Shown here: positions 28,719-37,381 of the stretch, in pieces
Layout of the letters: every line of letters begins with the position of its first letter
How positions within the stretch are numbered: the first letter of the stretch is position 1
DNA from: an uncultured Phocaeicola sp.
GTDB taxonomy: Bacteria; Bacteroidota; Bacteroidia; Bacteroidales; Bacteroidaceae
DNA length: 44,159 nt
Assembly: GCA_944320815.1 (NCBI GenBank)
Contig: CALUIZ010000025.1
Location: forward strand, 1 to 44,159
Direction of reading: 5' to 3'
Made by a program: the position numbers and the translations under genes
Notes under the pieces: model-generated
Told to the model about the DNA's origin: nothing
Database searches by the model: none
The model's input: only the letters and a program-made list of their open reading frames with translations

Positions 28719-29702
28719 ATGAAACAGGAGAACACTGAGCAGTTGCTTAAGCGGATTCATTCGTATATAGAGAATCTGCCTTACATGCGCGAACCGGAAG
28801 GTTTGTACGAACCTATTGAATATGTGCTCGGGCTGGGCGGAAAACGCCTTCGTCCGATGCTGATGTTGCTGGCTTATAATCTGTATAAAGAAGATGTGGA
28901 ACGGATTTTCCCTCAGGCGGCAGGTATAGAAACCTATCATAATTTCACGCTTCTGCACGATGACTTGATGGATAAGGCAGACATGCGGAGAAACAAGCCT
29001 ACGGTCCATAAAAAATGGAATGAAAACACGGCTATACTTTCGGGTGATGCGATGCTGATTCTTGCTTATCAGTTTATGATGAAGGATTGCCCTGTGGAAT
29101 GCATGAAAGATGTGATGGATGTGTTCGGCCGTACCGCTCTGGAGGTTTGTGAAGGACAGCAGTGGGACATGGAGTTTGAAACACGCTCGGATGTGACGGT
29201 GGATGAGTATATCGGAATGATTCGTCTCAAGACATCTGTATTGTTGGCCGGAGCGTTGAAAATCGGTGCGGTCTTAGGTGGAGCGTCGGAGAAGGATGCG
29301 CAGCTGCTGTATGAATTCGGAATAAGGATGGGACTGGCTTTCCAGTTGCAGGACGATTATTTGGATGTGTATGGCGATCCGGATGTCTTCGGAAAGAAAA
29401 TAGGCGGTGACATCCTTTGCAATAAAAAGACATTCATGCTGATAACCGCATTCGCTCATGCCGGGGAAGCTGACAGAAAAGAACTGCAGGCATGGATAGA
29501 TGCGACGGATTTTGTGCCGGAGGAGAAGATTGCGGCAGTCGTTTCCATTTATGACAAAGTGGGCATCGCAGACTTGTGCCGTCAGAAAATCAACGGATAT
29601 TATGAAGAGGGACTGCGTCTTCTTGACGAGGTGAGCGTGGCTTCTTCTCTGAAGGAGAATCTCAGGGAGTTTGTCTGCGCATTGATGGACCGTAAGCTGT
29701 AA
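28719..29702 (+). CDS. Polyprenyl (isoprenyl) diphosphate synthase
   Basis: 327 aa from the ATG at 28719; the upstream part of the frame overlaps the promoter. It is an all-trans prenyltransferase with GGKRLRPML, the first Asp-rich motif DDLMD (in TLLHDDLMDKADMRR) and the second motif DDYLD (in LQDDYLDVYGDPDVFGKKIGGD). It adds IPP units to an allylic diphosphate. Chain length cannot be read with certainty; the size fits a family that includes farnesyl, geranylgeranyl and longer-chain enzymes. The TatD-family gene follows 6 bp later. Confidence 0.93.
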   Translation: MKQENTEQLLKRIHSYIENLPYMREPEGLYEPIEYVLGLGGKRLRPMLMLLAYNLYKEDVERIFPQAAGIETYHNFTLLHDDLMDKADMRRNKPTVHKKWNENTAILSGDAMLILAYQFMMKDCPVECMKDVMDVFGRTALEVCEGQQWDMEFETRSDVTVDEYIGMIRLKTSVLLAGALKIGAVLGGASEKDAQLLYEFGIRMGLAFQLQDDYLDVYGDPDVFGKKIGGDILCNKKTFMLITAFAHAGEADRKELQAWIDATDFVPEEKIAAVVSIYDKVGIADLCRQKINGYYEEGLRLLDEVSVASSLKENLREFVCALMDRKL

Positions 29703-29708
29703 GGGGTT

Positions 29709-30497
29709 ATGACTGCTTTCATTGACACGCATACCCATCTGTATACTGAGGAGTTTGACGGTGACAGGGAGCTGGCGATTGTCCGTGCAAAAGAAGCGGG
29801 AGTGACGCGTATGTTTATGCCTAACATTGATGACACTTCTGTGGATGCCATGCTGGCTCTCTGCAATTCACATGAGGGATGTTATCCGATGATCGGATTT
29901 CATCCCACTTCTGTCGGAGCGGACTGGAAAAGCCGTCTTTCAGCCGTCAGGAGATGGCTGGATTCACCACAGGTGTTTTACGGGATAGGAGAGGTGGGCC
30001 TGGACTTGTATTGGGACAAGACCTACCGGAAGGAACAGATGGAGGTGTTTGAAACTCAGGTTGTATGGGCACTTGAGCGGCATCTTCCGCTGATTGTGCA
30101 TTGCCGGGAGGCATATTCTGAACTCCTTGAAGTGCTGGAACCTTATAAAAAGACAGAGCTGAAGGGTATTTTCCATAGTTTTACAGGGACAGAAGAGGTG
30201 GCCGGACGTTTGCTGGATTTTCCGGGATTCATGTTGGGGATAAACGGAGTGGTGACGTTCAAGAAATGCACGTTGCCTGAGGTTTTGCCTTATGTGCCGC
30301 TCAGCCGGATTGTGCTGGAAACTGACTCGCCCTATTTGGCACCCGTACCTTTCCGTGGAAAGCGGAATGAAAGTGCATATCTTTTGAAAGTGGCGGAGAA
30401 ACTTGCGGAGATTTATTCGGTTCCGTTGGAGGCTGTAGCAAGGGAAACGACGGCAAATGCATCGAAGGTGTTCGGCATTTCGGATTATATCATTTAA
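29709..30497 (+). CDS. TatD-family metal-dependent hydrolase (3'-5' DNase-like)
   Basis: 262 aa, a complete TatD amidohydrolase barrel. The metal ligands sit in FIDTHTHLY (HxH), GIGEVGLDLYWD (Glu), LIVHCREA (His), GIFHSFTGT (His) and LETDSPYLAP (Asp). The ending NASKVFGI is typical. Family members are magnesium-dependent nucleases in the cytoplasm. It sits in the same run as the prenyl synthase and upstream of a tRNA gene. Confidence 0.93.
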   Translation: MTAFIDTHTHLYTEEFDGDRELAIVRAKEAGVTRMFMPNIDDTSVDAMLALCNSHEGCYPMIGFHPTSVGADWKSRLSAVRRWLDSPQVFYGIGEVGLDLYWDKTYRKEQMEVFETQVVWALERHLPLIVHCREAYSELLEVLEPYKKTELKGIFHSFTGTEEVAGRLLDFPGFMLGINGVVTFKKCTLPEVLPYVPLSRIVLETDSPYLAPVPFRGKRNESAYLLKVAEKLAEIYSVPLEAVARETTANASKVFGISDYII

Positions 30498-30523
30498 AAT
30501 TCATTAATTTTTAGGCTTGTGTC

Positions 30524-30553
30524 ATTGGATAAGAAAAAAAAAGTCTACTTTTG
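30524..30553 (+). promoter_or_regulatory. Promoter of tRNA-Ser
   Basis: TACTTTTG at 30546-30553 matches TAnnTTTG. ATTGG, 18 bp upstream, is a near -33 box. The tRNA starts 14 bp after the -7 box. Confidence 0.6.
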
Positions 30554-30566
30554 CACTGCGAAATCA

Positions 30567-30654
30567 GGAGAGGTGCTCGAGTGGTTGAAGAGGCACGCTT
30601 GGAAAGCGTGTATACGTCAAAAGCGTATCACGGGTTCGAATCCCGTTCTCTCCG
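30567..30654 (+). tRNA. tRNA-Ser (anticodon GGA)
   Basis: An 88-nt class II tRNA. The acceptor GGAGAGG (30567-30573) pairs with TCTCTCC (30647-30653), with discriminator G. The anticodon stem CACGC/GCGTG encloses the loop TTGGAAA with anticodon GGA at 30601-30603, decoding UCC and UCU. The long variable arm (TACG...CGTA) and the T loop GGGTTCGAATCCC are clear. CCA is not encoded. Confidence 0.97.
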
Positions 30655-30683
30655 CAAAACATTGAAAGAAATGTTCATGCATT

Positions 30684-30730
30684 AAATGCCCGTCTTGCAT
30701 TCGGTGAATGTGAAGGCGGGCATTTTTTAT
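30684..30730 (+). terminator. Terminator after tRNA-Ser
   Basis: ATGCCCGTCTT and AAGGCGGGCAT pair (one G-U) around a 16-nt loop, followed by TTTTTTAT. It lies about 30 bp after the tRNA. Confidence 0.8.
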
Positions 30731-30804
30731 GGCAGTTTTTCTGGTTGCGCATGCCGATGGAGGCGGAATGCCATGCCGGATTATGATTCTGGATATATAC
30801 GTGA

Positions 30805-30865
30805 AAGCGGCAGAAAAACAACAGATGATGTCAGAAATGATTTCTCTGTCGCTTTTCTGCCGCTT
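30805..30865 (-). terminator. Long hairpin downstream of the second susD
   Basis: AAGCGGCAGAAAA (30805-30817) and TTTTCTGCCGCTT (30853-30865) form a perfect 13-bp stem. The loop contains a smaller hairpin (CAGAAAT/ATTTC). It sits about 170 bp after the susD stop on the minus strand. There is little T run after it, so it may protect a 3' end rather than act as a strict terminator. Confidence 0.5.
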
Positions 30866-31036
30866 CGCAGCAATTGTCCGGAATCTCTGTATTTTTCGGA
30901 ACGTGACGGAAAAGAACCGGAAAACATCCTTTTGTTTCACGTAAACCATGCGGTTGTCTTTCCGGAAATACGCTGGTGTTTTCACTCTGCCATGGAAGAC
31001 TTTCCTGCAGGCAGACCGGTTCTTCTCCCGTTCATT

Positions 31037-32890
31037 TTATTCGTTCGGTCCGTCCAATGGGGTCACATTGTTTTCATAACCGTCGTAACCATAGTTCTGG
31101 TTGATATGCCCCTGTACGTTGGTTGAAGTCGCCTTTTCGGCAATAGGCCACAGTACATGGTAAGGCTGCATCGTATATTCCAGTCCGTATGCGTTCTTCA
31201 CACCTTTGTTGTAGAAATCCGTCACATCCATGATACGGTCATAGAAGAAGTTCTTTTCCGAGAAGTTGTCTGTCGAATAAGTTCTTCCCTTGTCGTCGGC
31301 CTTTCCGGTCTGCGCATAGATATAGGCGATGCGGGTCAGTTCACATTTGCGCGGCTCTTCGTAGAACAGCTCTCTGGCACGTTCGTCCAGAATCATGGAA
31401 ATGGTAGCTTCGTCTGAACTTATCGCACGAGCTCCTGCACGCTGGCGCACTTCATTGATGTCTGCGGCAGCCAATCCCGGTTCATCTTTCCATATATACG
31501 CTTCGGCTCTCAGCAGATAGGTTTCGGCCAGGCGGAATATATACCAGTCGGCCCAACCTCCGCGCCACCAGTTTGCTTTCTGGTCTGCAATGTTGGTTTT
31601 GTAGTGAGGCCATTCGCACCAGCCGCGAATCGTGTCTGACAGCAGAATATTTCCTTCATCGTCATATTTCTGAAGCGGCTTTCCATAATAGGGATCTTTA
31701 CCTTCCAGTGCCGGATTGTTGTAGGTGAGATATTCCATCTTCATCCAGTTGCCCTTTGCGTGGCGCATGTCCGTGTCTACGTCCGGATCCGCTTCCCAAA
31801 TCATATGGGTGGCATACCAAGTCTGGCGCAAAGTACAAATACCTCGTCCGTATTCTTTCAGATAAGGATTCTTTGTTTCGTTGTTGTCCACGAAAGCCGA
31901 GTTGCCGTTAGGTGTGATCATTTTGGTTGTAGCCATTGTATATCCCGGCAGCACCTGACGTTTGATTTCAAGTCCGGCTGAGGAACGTGCGTCTGTCTGG
32001 TCATAATCGTCCAGCACCACGTAGAGCACTTCCTTGTTTTCAGGCAAGTGCTTGTTTTCAGACTGATGCAGGTCCCAGATCACGTTTTTGGTAGCGTCGT
32101 TTGCGTCCACTCCGAAACGGTCTTTCATCAGATGGTGCACTCCGTCACCGATAACTTTGTTACATGCATCGATGGCATCGTCAAACTCACCGAGTGCCAG
32201 GTCAATCTTGGCAAGCAGATGGTAGGCGGCTGCCTGGGTTACCTGTCCGATGTTGACATCGTTTGACAGGTAGGGAGCCGTGGTTTCCAGGTCATTCTTC
32301 AGCCAGCGGAGGATAGCTTCACGTTTGGTGCTGTAGAAGTCGTAGCGCGGCTCTGTGATTTCGTTTACGAGGAAAGGCACATCGCCGAACTGGTGTACCA
32401 GGCGGTAGTAGCGGAAAGCGCGGTGGAAACATGCAAGTCCTTCGATTTCCTTGCGCTGTTCTTCCGATTCAAATTCAGCTGTTTCGGAGCGGCTCAACAG
32501 TGTGTTGGCATCCTTTATACCTTTGTACAGGTAGGTCCAGTAGTTGTTTATCTGGCTGTTGTTTCCTGTCAGGGTTGCGCTGGGAGTGATGTCTGAGGTT
32601 AAGTCAACGGGTGCGCTTCCTGTGTCGTCACGTCCGTTCACTGCTATTTCAGAAAAGAAGTATTCACTCAGGATACAGGGGTCAGCAGAACCGGAAGTCG
32701 GGTAGTAGTCAAAATAACGCACATCTCGGTTCAGCATGTCTGTTCCGGTCTTCAGTCCGTTATATGTATTGTATGTGTTTTCCGGAGTGAAGAAAGACAG
32801 GGGTTTCGGGTCCAGCCAGTCGTTGCATCCCGTCAGGAACAGCATGCTTGCCGTTCCTGCCATGAATAATTTTATATTTGTTGTTTTCAT
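31037..32890 (-). CDS. SusD/RagB-family outer-membrane lipoprotein (mucin-type locus)
   Basis: 617 aa, with a lipoprotein signal ending in LTGC (Cys22) followed by NDWLDPKPLSFFTPENTY, the typical SusD start. The helical TPR-like domain (~80-330) contains GLACFHRAFRYYRLVHQFGDVPFL, and the C-terminal half has YIFRLAETYLLRAEAYIW and the SusD signature DINEVRQRAGA. It is a classical SusD (RagB/SusD), not the SusD-like_2 type of the left locus. It forms the lid of the SusC at 32907. It is the last gene of the operon, 16 bp after susC. The ligand is probably a host O-glycan or glycopeptide, judging by the M60 peptidase upstream. Confidence 0.95.
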   Translation of the reverse strand: MKTTNIKLFMAGTASMLFLTGCNDWLDPKPLSFFTPENTYNTYNGLKTGTDMLNRDVRYFDYYPTSGSADPCILSEYFFSEIAVNGRDDTGSAPVDLTSDITPSATLTGNNSQINNYWTYLYKGIKDANTLLSRSETAEFESEEQRKEIEGLACFHRAFRYYRLVHQFGDVPFLVNEITEPRYDFYSTKREAILRWLKNDLETTAPYLSNDVNIGQVTQAAAYHLLAKIDLALGEFDDAIDACNKVIGDGVHHLMKDRFGVDANDATKNVIWDLHQSENKHLPENKEVLYVVLDDYDQTDARSSAGLEIKRQVLPGYTMATTKMITPNGNSAFVDNNETKNPYLKEYGRGICTLRQTWYATHMIWEADPDVDTDMRHAKGNWMKMEYLTYNNPALEGKDPYYGKPLQKYDDEGNILLSDTIRGWCEWPHYKTNIADQKANWWRGGWADWYIFRLAETYLLRAEAYIWKDEPGLAAADINEVRQRAGARAISSDEATISMILDERARELFYEEPRKCELTRIAYIYAQTGKADDKGRTYSTDNFSEKNFFYDRIMDVTDFYNKGVKNAYGLEYTMQPYHVLWPIAEKATSTNVQGHINQNYGYDGYENNVTPLDGPNE

Positions 32891-32906
32891 ACGTGGTTGA
32901 ATGTTT

Positions 32907-35900
32907 TTAAAGTGTCATGTTCAGTCCAAATAATAAAGTTCTCGGAGTGTTGGCGTCGCTGTTTTCCGGGTCGTATGCCGGCCATCCGGAGATTACGCCT
33001 ACGTTCTTCAGTGTCAGATTCAGACTCAGAGCCTGTATCTTCAGTTTCTGTATCATTGCCTTCGGGAAAGTGTATCCTACCGAGATGTTGTCGAAGCGCA
33101 GGAACGAAGCTTTTTTGTAAATACTGTAGCTTACAGGTGCCTTTGCTTTCAGGCGGGGGAACTCGTTGGTGGGGTTCTCCGGTGTCCAGTATTCGCGCAC
33201 GATAGAGTTGGTCACGTTCAGCAGCGCATTGTCGTTGGTGAAACGTCCCATGCTCTTGATGTGTCCGAGATAGGAATACATACTGAACGAGAGGTTCCAG
33301 TTCTTGAAGACAGTGAACTCGTTACGCATGCTCCAGCGTACCTTAGGCGTTTTGTTGCCGAGGAACACCTTGTCGTCATTGTTGAGCTTGTAGTTATTGT
33401 CCACGTCGAGCAGTTTCGGGTCACCCGGAACCTGGTCATATTTTGCAGCTTCTTCGGCCTCGTTTTCCTGCCATACTCCCAAGAACTTGTAGCCCCATAC
33501 TTCGTCCAAGGCATGTCCGATGAAATAACCGTTTGTAATGTCATCCGCCTCTTTCTGTCCGATTACATTGCCGTCTTCGTCCAGCACATCCTCCATCAGG
33601 CCATACAGATGCTTGATGGTGTTCTTGTTGTAGGCAAGATTGAAGTTGGTGCGCCATTCAAAGTTTTCTCTCTGCATGTTGGTAGAGTGGAGGCTGATTT
33701 CGATACCCTTGTTTCTCACCTCACCGATGTTTGCCTTAACGCTGGTATAACCGATGATGCTGGGCAACTGGCGGTTGTTCAGCAGGTCGTTTGTCTTTTT
33801 GGTGTACACGTCGATGCTGCCGCCGAAACGTCCGTTCCACAGATTGAAGTCAATTCCGACGTTCCATGATTCGGTGTTTTCCCATTTCAGACCTGAGTTG
33901 GCCATGTTGTAGTTGTAGAACGAGTTGGCCTGGATAAGTTCTCCTGACGCGGTATAGTAGAAGTACTTTCTCGGTTCCAATTGGGTCAGCGCGGCATATT
34001 CTCCGACAGAGCGGTTACCGTTTTGTCCCCATGACAAGCGGAGTTTTCCATATTCCAGCCATTCGATGTTCTTCATGAATTTTTCTTCGCTGAACACCCA
34101 TCCCAATGCTACAGAAGGGAAGACAGCGTACGGATTTTCCTGTCCGAAGGCAGAATAGCCGTCCCGGCGCACGGTAGCCGTAACCATGTAGCGGTTGTCG
34201 TAGGCATAGTGCAGACGGGCCATCTGTGCCGCTCCGGTGCGTTGAGTATCGTTGGAGTCTAATACCGGCGACGTACCGAATCCCATGCCGTGGAAACCTA
34301 AGAGGTCGCTCGGCTGGAACGCTGAGTTTTCGGATGTCGTTGACCAGTATTTGCGCTGTTCCCAGTTGATCAGTCCGGTGAAGTCGAACGCATGTTTACC
34401 GAAGGTCTTGTTCCACTTCAGCATGTTGTCCCATTGCCAGTAGAACAGCGTGGAATCCACACGTTTTGCATAACCTCCTTCATCCTTGTATGCGGGATGG
34501 TCGGCAGAACGCTGCTGATAGTCGTTGATCCATTCCATACGCGGTGAATAAGTGGTCTGCAGAGAGAACCCGAAAGGCAGTTCCACTTTCAGATAGAGAG
34601 AAGAGTTCATGTTGTAGATTTTCTTCATCTTGTCTGTATAAGTCTGGCTGGTCAGCGGGTTTGTTGCATTGTTGTTGTCGTTCGGATAATATTTGGGCGT
34701 TACTCCGTCTTCTTCATATACACTTCCGTAAGGAGAGAGAGTCGTGTAGTTGTTGTCGCGTGAGATATAACCCTCGTCACGTGCCGTGAACTGTGTGTTC
34801 ACACCGTAAGTAAGGAATCCTCCCACCTTGTTCTCCAGATTCACGCGGGCACGGATGGCACTGAATCCGCCTCCGATGACGTTGTTCTCATTCTTCAGGT
34901 AGTTCAGAGAAGAATAATATGACATGTCATCCTTCTTTCCGGAGATGCTGACAGTGTAGTCCTGTCGCAGAGCGGCTTTCTGATAAATCATGTCCTCCCA
35001 GTCCACTTCATTCCCGGCAAGGAAGTTGTCGATTTCAATCTGGTTGAATTCCAAACGGTTCAGCCATTCCGCCATCGGGTCGCCTGTAGCCGAGCCCATC
35101 CATTCCGCCAGTTCAGTATTGTTCAGGTTAGACGGATTGTCGTAGTAATTGCCCGGATCGGAGTCACGGCTGTTGATACTCTTTTCCACATCGCGGCGGA
35201 AGTTGATGAAATCCATACCCTTATATACTTTGGGCACAGAGTTTGTAAAGGCCGCTCCTACGCTGGCATTGAAGCTGACGGTCGGCTTTCCGCTGTTGTT
35301 TCCTTTCTTTGTGGTGACGAGGATGACACCGTTGGCTGCCTGCGCACCATAGACAGCGGCGGAGCTGGCATCCTTCAGTACGTCGATACGTTCCACGTCC
35401 TGCGGGTTGATGTCGGTCATTTCACCCGGATAGATCACACCGTCCAAAACGATCAGCGGGTCAGTGCTTGCGCCGATGGTGCTCTTACCACGAATCATCA
35501 TGTCCGTGTTTCCCTTCGTATCAGTCTCAATACCCACAGAAAGTCCGGCAACACCCTGACGCAACATGTCCTGCAGGGTCTGGCGTTGTTCCTTTTCCAT
35601 ATCCGAAGCCTTGATAGAGGCCACCGCACCGGTAAGGTCGGTTTTCTTCATGGTACCATAACCTACCACCACCACTTCATTCAGCAGCTGGCTGTCTTCT
35701 GCCAGTTTGACAGTGATTGCCTGAGTGGTTGCCTTGATGGTCTTCGGTGAAAATCCGATGTACGAAATGGTCAGGCTGGAGCCTTGCGGCACTTCCAGTT
35801 CATATTTTCCGTCCATGTCTGTGATGGTTCCTATGGTAGTTCCCTCTACCACGACATTGGCTCCGATAACGGGTTCACCGGCAGCATCGAGCACCGTTCC

Positions 35901-36032
35901 GGTCGCTTTGATTGTCTTGCCCTTGGTGGCCACCTGCTGCGGAAGCATGGCGGCACTTGTCTCTGCGATTACCGCATGACTGCATAAAGAAAGCATCAGT
36001 GCGGCGGCAATATGTGTCTTGTTCAGATGCAT
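32907..36032 (-). CDS. SusC/RagA-family TonB-dependent transporter (no STN domain)
   Basis: 1041 aa. The signal peptide ends near AVIAET. A carboxypeptidase-D-like domain spans ~40-112, the SusC motif LNEVVVVGYGTMKKTDLTGA ~116-135, the plug with DPLIVLDGVIYPGEM and SSAAVYGAQAANGVILVTTKKG ~135-240, and the barrel follows, ending in LFGLNMTL. There is no STN domain, unlike the left-hand SusC, so this locus is not expected to signal to an anti-sigma factor. The import partner is the SusD encoded 16 bp downstream. No regulator gene is linked. Confidence 0.95.
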   Translation of the reverse strand: MHLNKTHIAAALMLSLCSHAVIAETSAAMLPQQVATKGKTIKATGTVLDAAGEPVIGANVVVEGTTIGTITDMDGKYELEVPQGSSLTISYIGFSPKTIKATTQAITVKLAEDSQLLNEVVVVGYGTMKKTDLTGAVASIKASDMEKEQRQTLQDMLRQGVAGLSVGIETDTKGNTDMMIRGKSTIGASTDPLIVLDGVIYPGEMTDINPQDVERIDVLKDASSAAVYGAQAANGVILVTTKKGNNSGKPTVSFNASVGAAFTNSVPKVYKGMDFINFRRDVEKSINSRDSDPGNYYDNPSNLNNTELAEWMGSATGDPMAEWLNRLEFNQIEIDNFLAGNEVDWEDMIYQKAALRQDYTVSISGKKDDMSYYSSLNYLKNENNVIGGGFSAIRARVNLENKVGGFLTYGVNTQFTARDEGYISRDNNYTTLSPYGSVYEEDGVTPKYYPNDNNNATNPLTSQTYTDKMKKIYNMNSSLYLKVELPFGFSLQTTYSPRMEWINDYQQRSADHPAYKDEGGYAKRVDSTLFYWQWDNMLKWNKTFGKHAFDFTGLINWEQRKYWSTTSENSAFQPSDLLGFHGMGFGTSPVLDSNDTQRTGAAQMARLHYAYDNRYMVTATVRRDGYSAFGQENPYAVFPSVALGWVFSEEKFMKNIEWLEYGKLRLSWGQNGNRSVGEYAALTQLEPRKYFYYTASGELIQANSFYNYNMANSGLKWENTESWNVGIDFNLWNGRFGGSIDVYTKKTNDLLNNRQLPSIIGYTSVKANIGEVRNKGIEISLHSTNMQRENFEWRTNFNLAYNKNTIKHLYGLMEDVLDEDGNVIGQKEADDITNGYFIGHALDEVWGYKFLGVWQENEAEEAAKYDQVPGDPKLLDVDNNYKLNNDDKVFLGNKTPKVRWSMRNEFTVFKNWNLSFSMYSYLGHIKSMGRFTNDNALLNVTNSIVREYWTPENPTNEFPRLKAKAPVSYSIYKKASFLRFDNISVGYTFPKAMIQKLKIQALSLNLTLKNVGVISGWPAYDPENSDANTPRTLLFGLNMTL

Positions 36033-36075
36033 AAAATTTAAATATTAGTTAATTGTTTATGGTTAATTTTCGTGT

Positions 36076-37242
36076 TTATTCAGCGAACTGGACGTTTCCG
36101 ATGTTGAATTCAGATATCTGCATGGTCGTACCGCTTGAGCTCCATCCGTCGTAAGTCATCTTGAAGTAGCGGTAGTGCTGCTTCATGGCGAAAGGAACTT
36201 TCACTTCAGCCACATCCGAGTCTGTAGGGATATTGATTGCAGTGGATATGGGTACGAACGTTTCTCCGTCATTGCTTCCGTATATTGACACTTTATTGAC
36301 ACGGAGGTTTGCGGTCGTGTTGCTTGTCCGGTGGCGGAGACAGAAGTAGTCGAACTCTTCTTCCTTGCTCATGTCGATGATGAAATACACTTCTTCGTCA
36401 GAAGCGACACTGATATTAGGTTCCGTTGCAGTCCAGCTTTTTCCCGGTTTTACAAGTGTGAGACAAGAGCTGTTGTTCCCGTCAATCAACGCTTCGGGAG
36501 TACCTAAAATGGTTTCCGGAATCTTGTCATCCACAACGGTCTCATGTGATGCGGTCACTGTCCATCCGCTTCTGTCCAGATTGGTGTAGCCTGCAATGTC
36601 ACGTACATGGATTTCCGCAGTGGCCGTGATTCCGCTTCCGTCTTCGGACATCATGGTGATGGTGGCGTCTCCCGCCGCTTTCGTGGTAATCTTTCCGTAG
36701 TTGTCAACGTAGACCACGGATGGATCGGAAGAACTATAGGTTACATCCCTGTTCCATGCATTCTCGGGAAGCACCGTCACTTCCGCACCGAGATTGATGT
36801 CCACTCCCACAGCCGTGGTGAGCGATTGGTACATTTCCGGTATTTCGATGGAAGTTACAGAATAAATCCGTTTGTTCACTTCAATGATGCAGGAAGCCCA
36901 CATGTCCGTGTTGTTCGTTGACCATGCGGTGAGCACAGCCTCCCCTTCACTTACTGCCGTCACTTTTCCTGTTTCGTCTACAGTGAAGATGGACTCGTCG
37001 CTGCTTGTGTAGCGGTATGCATATTCATCCTTGTCCGTTGCGTCTTCCGGAAGCAGGGTGATGTTTGAAGTCCATGTGTCGCCCGGATAGAGTGAGACCA
37101 CATTGTTTTCTCCTGTCTCCGTGAAAGCCATGGAGGTTACGACCGTCGCGTTGTTCACGTTGTCGTCGTCGCTGCATCCTTCAGTGAAGAATCCCAGTGC
37201 CAGCAGACCGCCGCACAACATTATTTTTGTTGCTGTATTCAT
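36076..37242 (-). CDS. Big_2 and F5/8-type C (discoidin-like) surface lipoprotein
   Basis: 388 aa. The lipobox is TEGC (Cys23), followed by SDDDNVNN. Two bacterial immunoglobulin-like (Big_2) domains follow: ~35-125, with YRYTSSDESIFTVDETGKVTAV, and ~128-220, with VTYSSSDPSVVYVDNYGKITTKAAG. The last ~165 residues form an F5/8C (discoidin/CBM32-type) module (DRSGWTVTASHE... ...NTTANLRVNKVSIYGSNDGETF, YRYFKMTYDGWS). It is very likely a surface glycan-binding protein held away from the membrane by the Ig-like stalk. It lies between the M60 peptidase gene and susC, 43 bp from the latter. Confidence 0.92.
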   Translation of the reverse strand: MNTATKIMLCGGLLALGFFTEGCSDDDNVNNATVVTSMAFTETGENNVVSLYPGDTWTSNITLLPEDATDKDEYAYRYTSSDESIFTVDETGKVTAVSEGEAVLTAWSTNNTDMWASCIIEVNKRIYSVTSIEIPEMYQSLTTAVGVDINLGAEVTVLPENAWNRDVTYSSSDPSVVYVDNYGKITTKAAGDATITMMSEDGSGITATAEIHVRDIAGYTNLDRSGWTVTASHETVVDDKIPETILGTPEALIDGNNSSCLTLVKPGKSWTATEPNISVASDEEVYFIIDMSKEEEFDYFCLRHRTSNTTANLRVNKVSIYGSNDGETFVPISTAINIPTDSDVAEVKVPFAMKQHYRYFKMTYDGWSSSGTTMQISEFNIGNVQFAE

Positions 37243-37272
37243 AGTTGTCTTTTGTTTTTAAAGTTCCTGTTT

Positions 37273-37364
37273 CAGGCATCCGTTTCCCTGTCCGGAAACA
37301 ACAGCCTGTTTTGGTAGAGACAGGCTGTTATTTTTGTCCGGACAGCCTGTCATTTTTTTGAGGA
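37273..37364. repeat. Degenerate ~22-23-nt repeat array between the M60 and Big_2 genes
   Basis: Four units of 22-23 nt. The core alternates between ACAGCCTGT (37301 and 37342) and ACAGGCTGT (37320), while the following T-rich spacer (TTTTGGTAGA, TATTTTTGTCCGGA, CATTTTTTTGAGGA) keeps one orientation. GACAGGCTGT (37319-37328) and ACAGCCTGTC (37342-37351) form a perfect 10-bp stem. The layout is like that of the arrays around the A2M gene, with a different core. Confidence 0.55.
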
Positions 37365-37381
37365 TGGAAAGCCTTTCCGTT

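Larger units (their letters stand above)
30655..31036. other. Spacer between tRNA-Ser and susD
   Basis: 382 bp. It contains the tRNA terminator and the 13-bp-stem hairpin. A plus-strand open frame that crosses it into susD has no homology I can recognise and runs through both hairpins, so I do not call a gene. Confidence 0.6.

Noticed and set aside
30686..31126. 146-codon plus-strand open frame in the spacer after tRNA-Ser
   Set aside because: It starts inside the tRNA terminator, runs through a long hairpin and ends inside susD on the other strand; no family resemblance.
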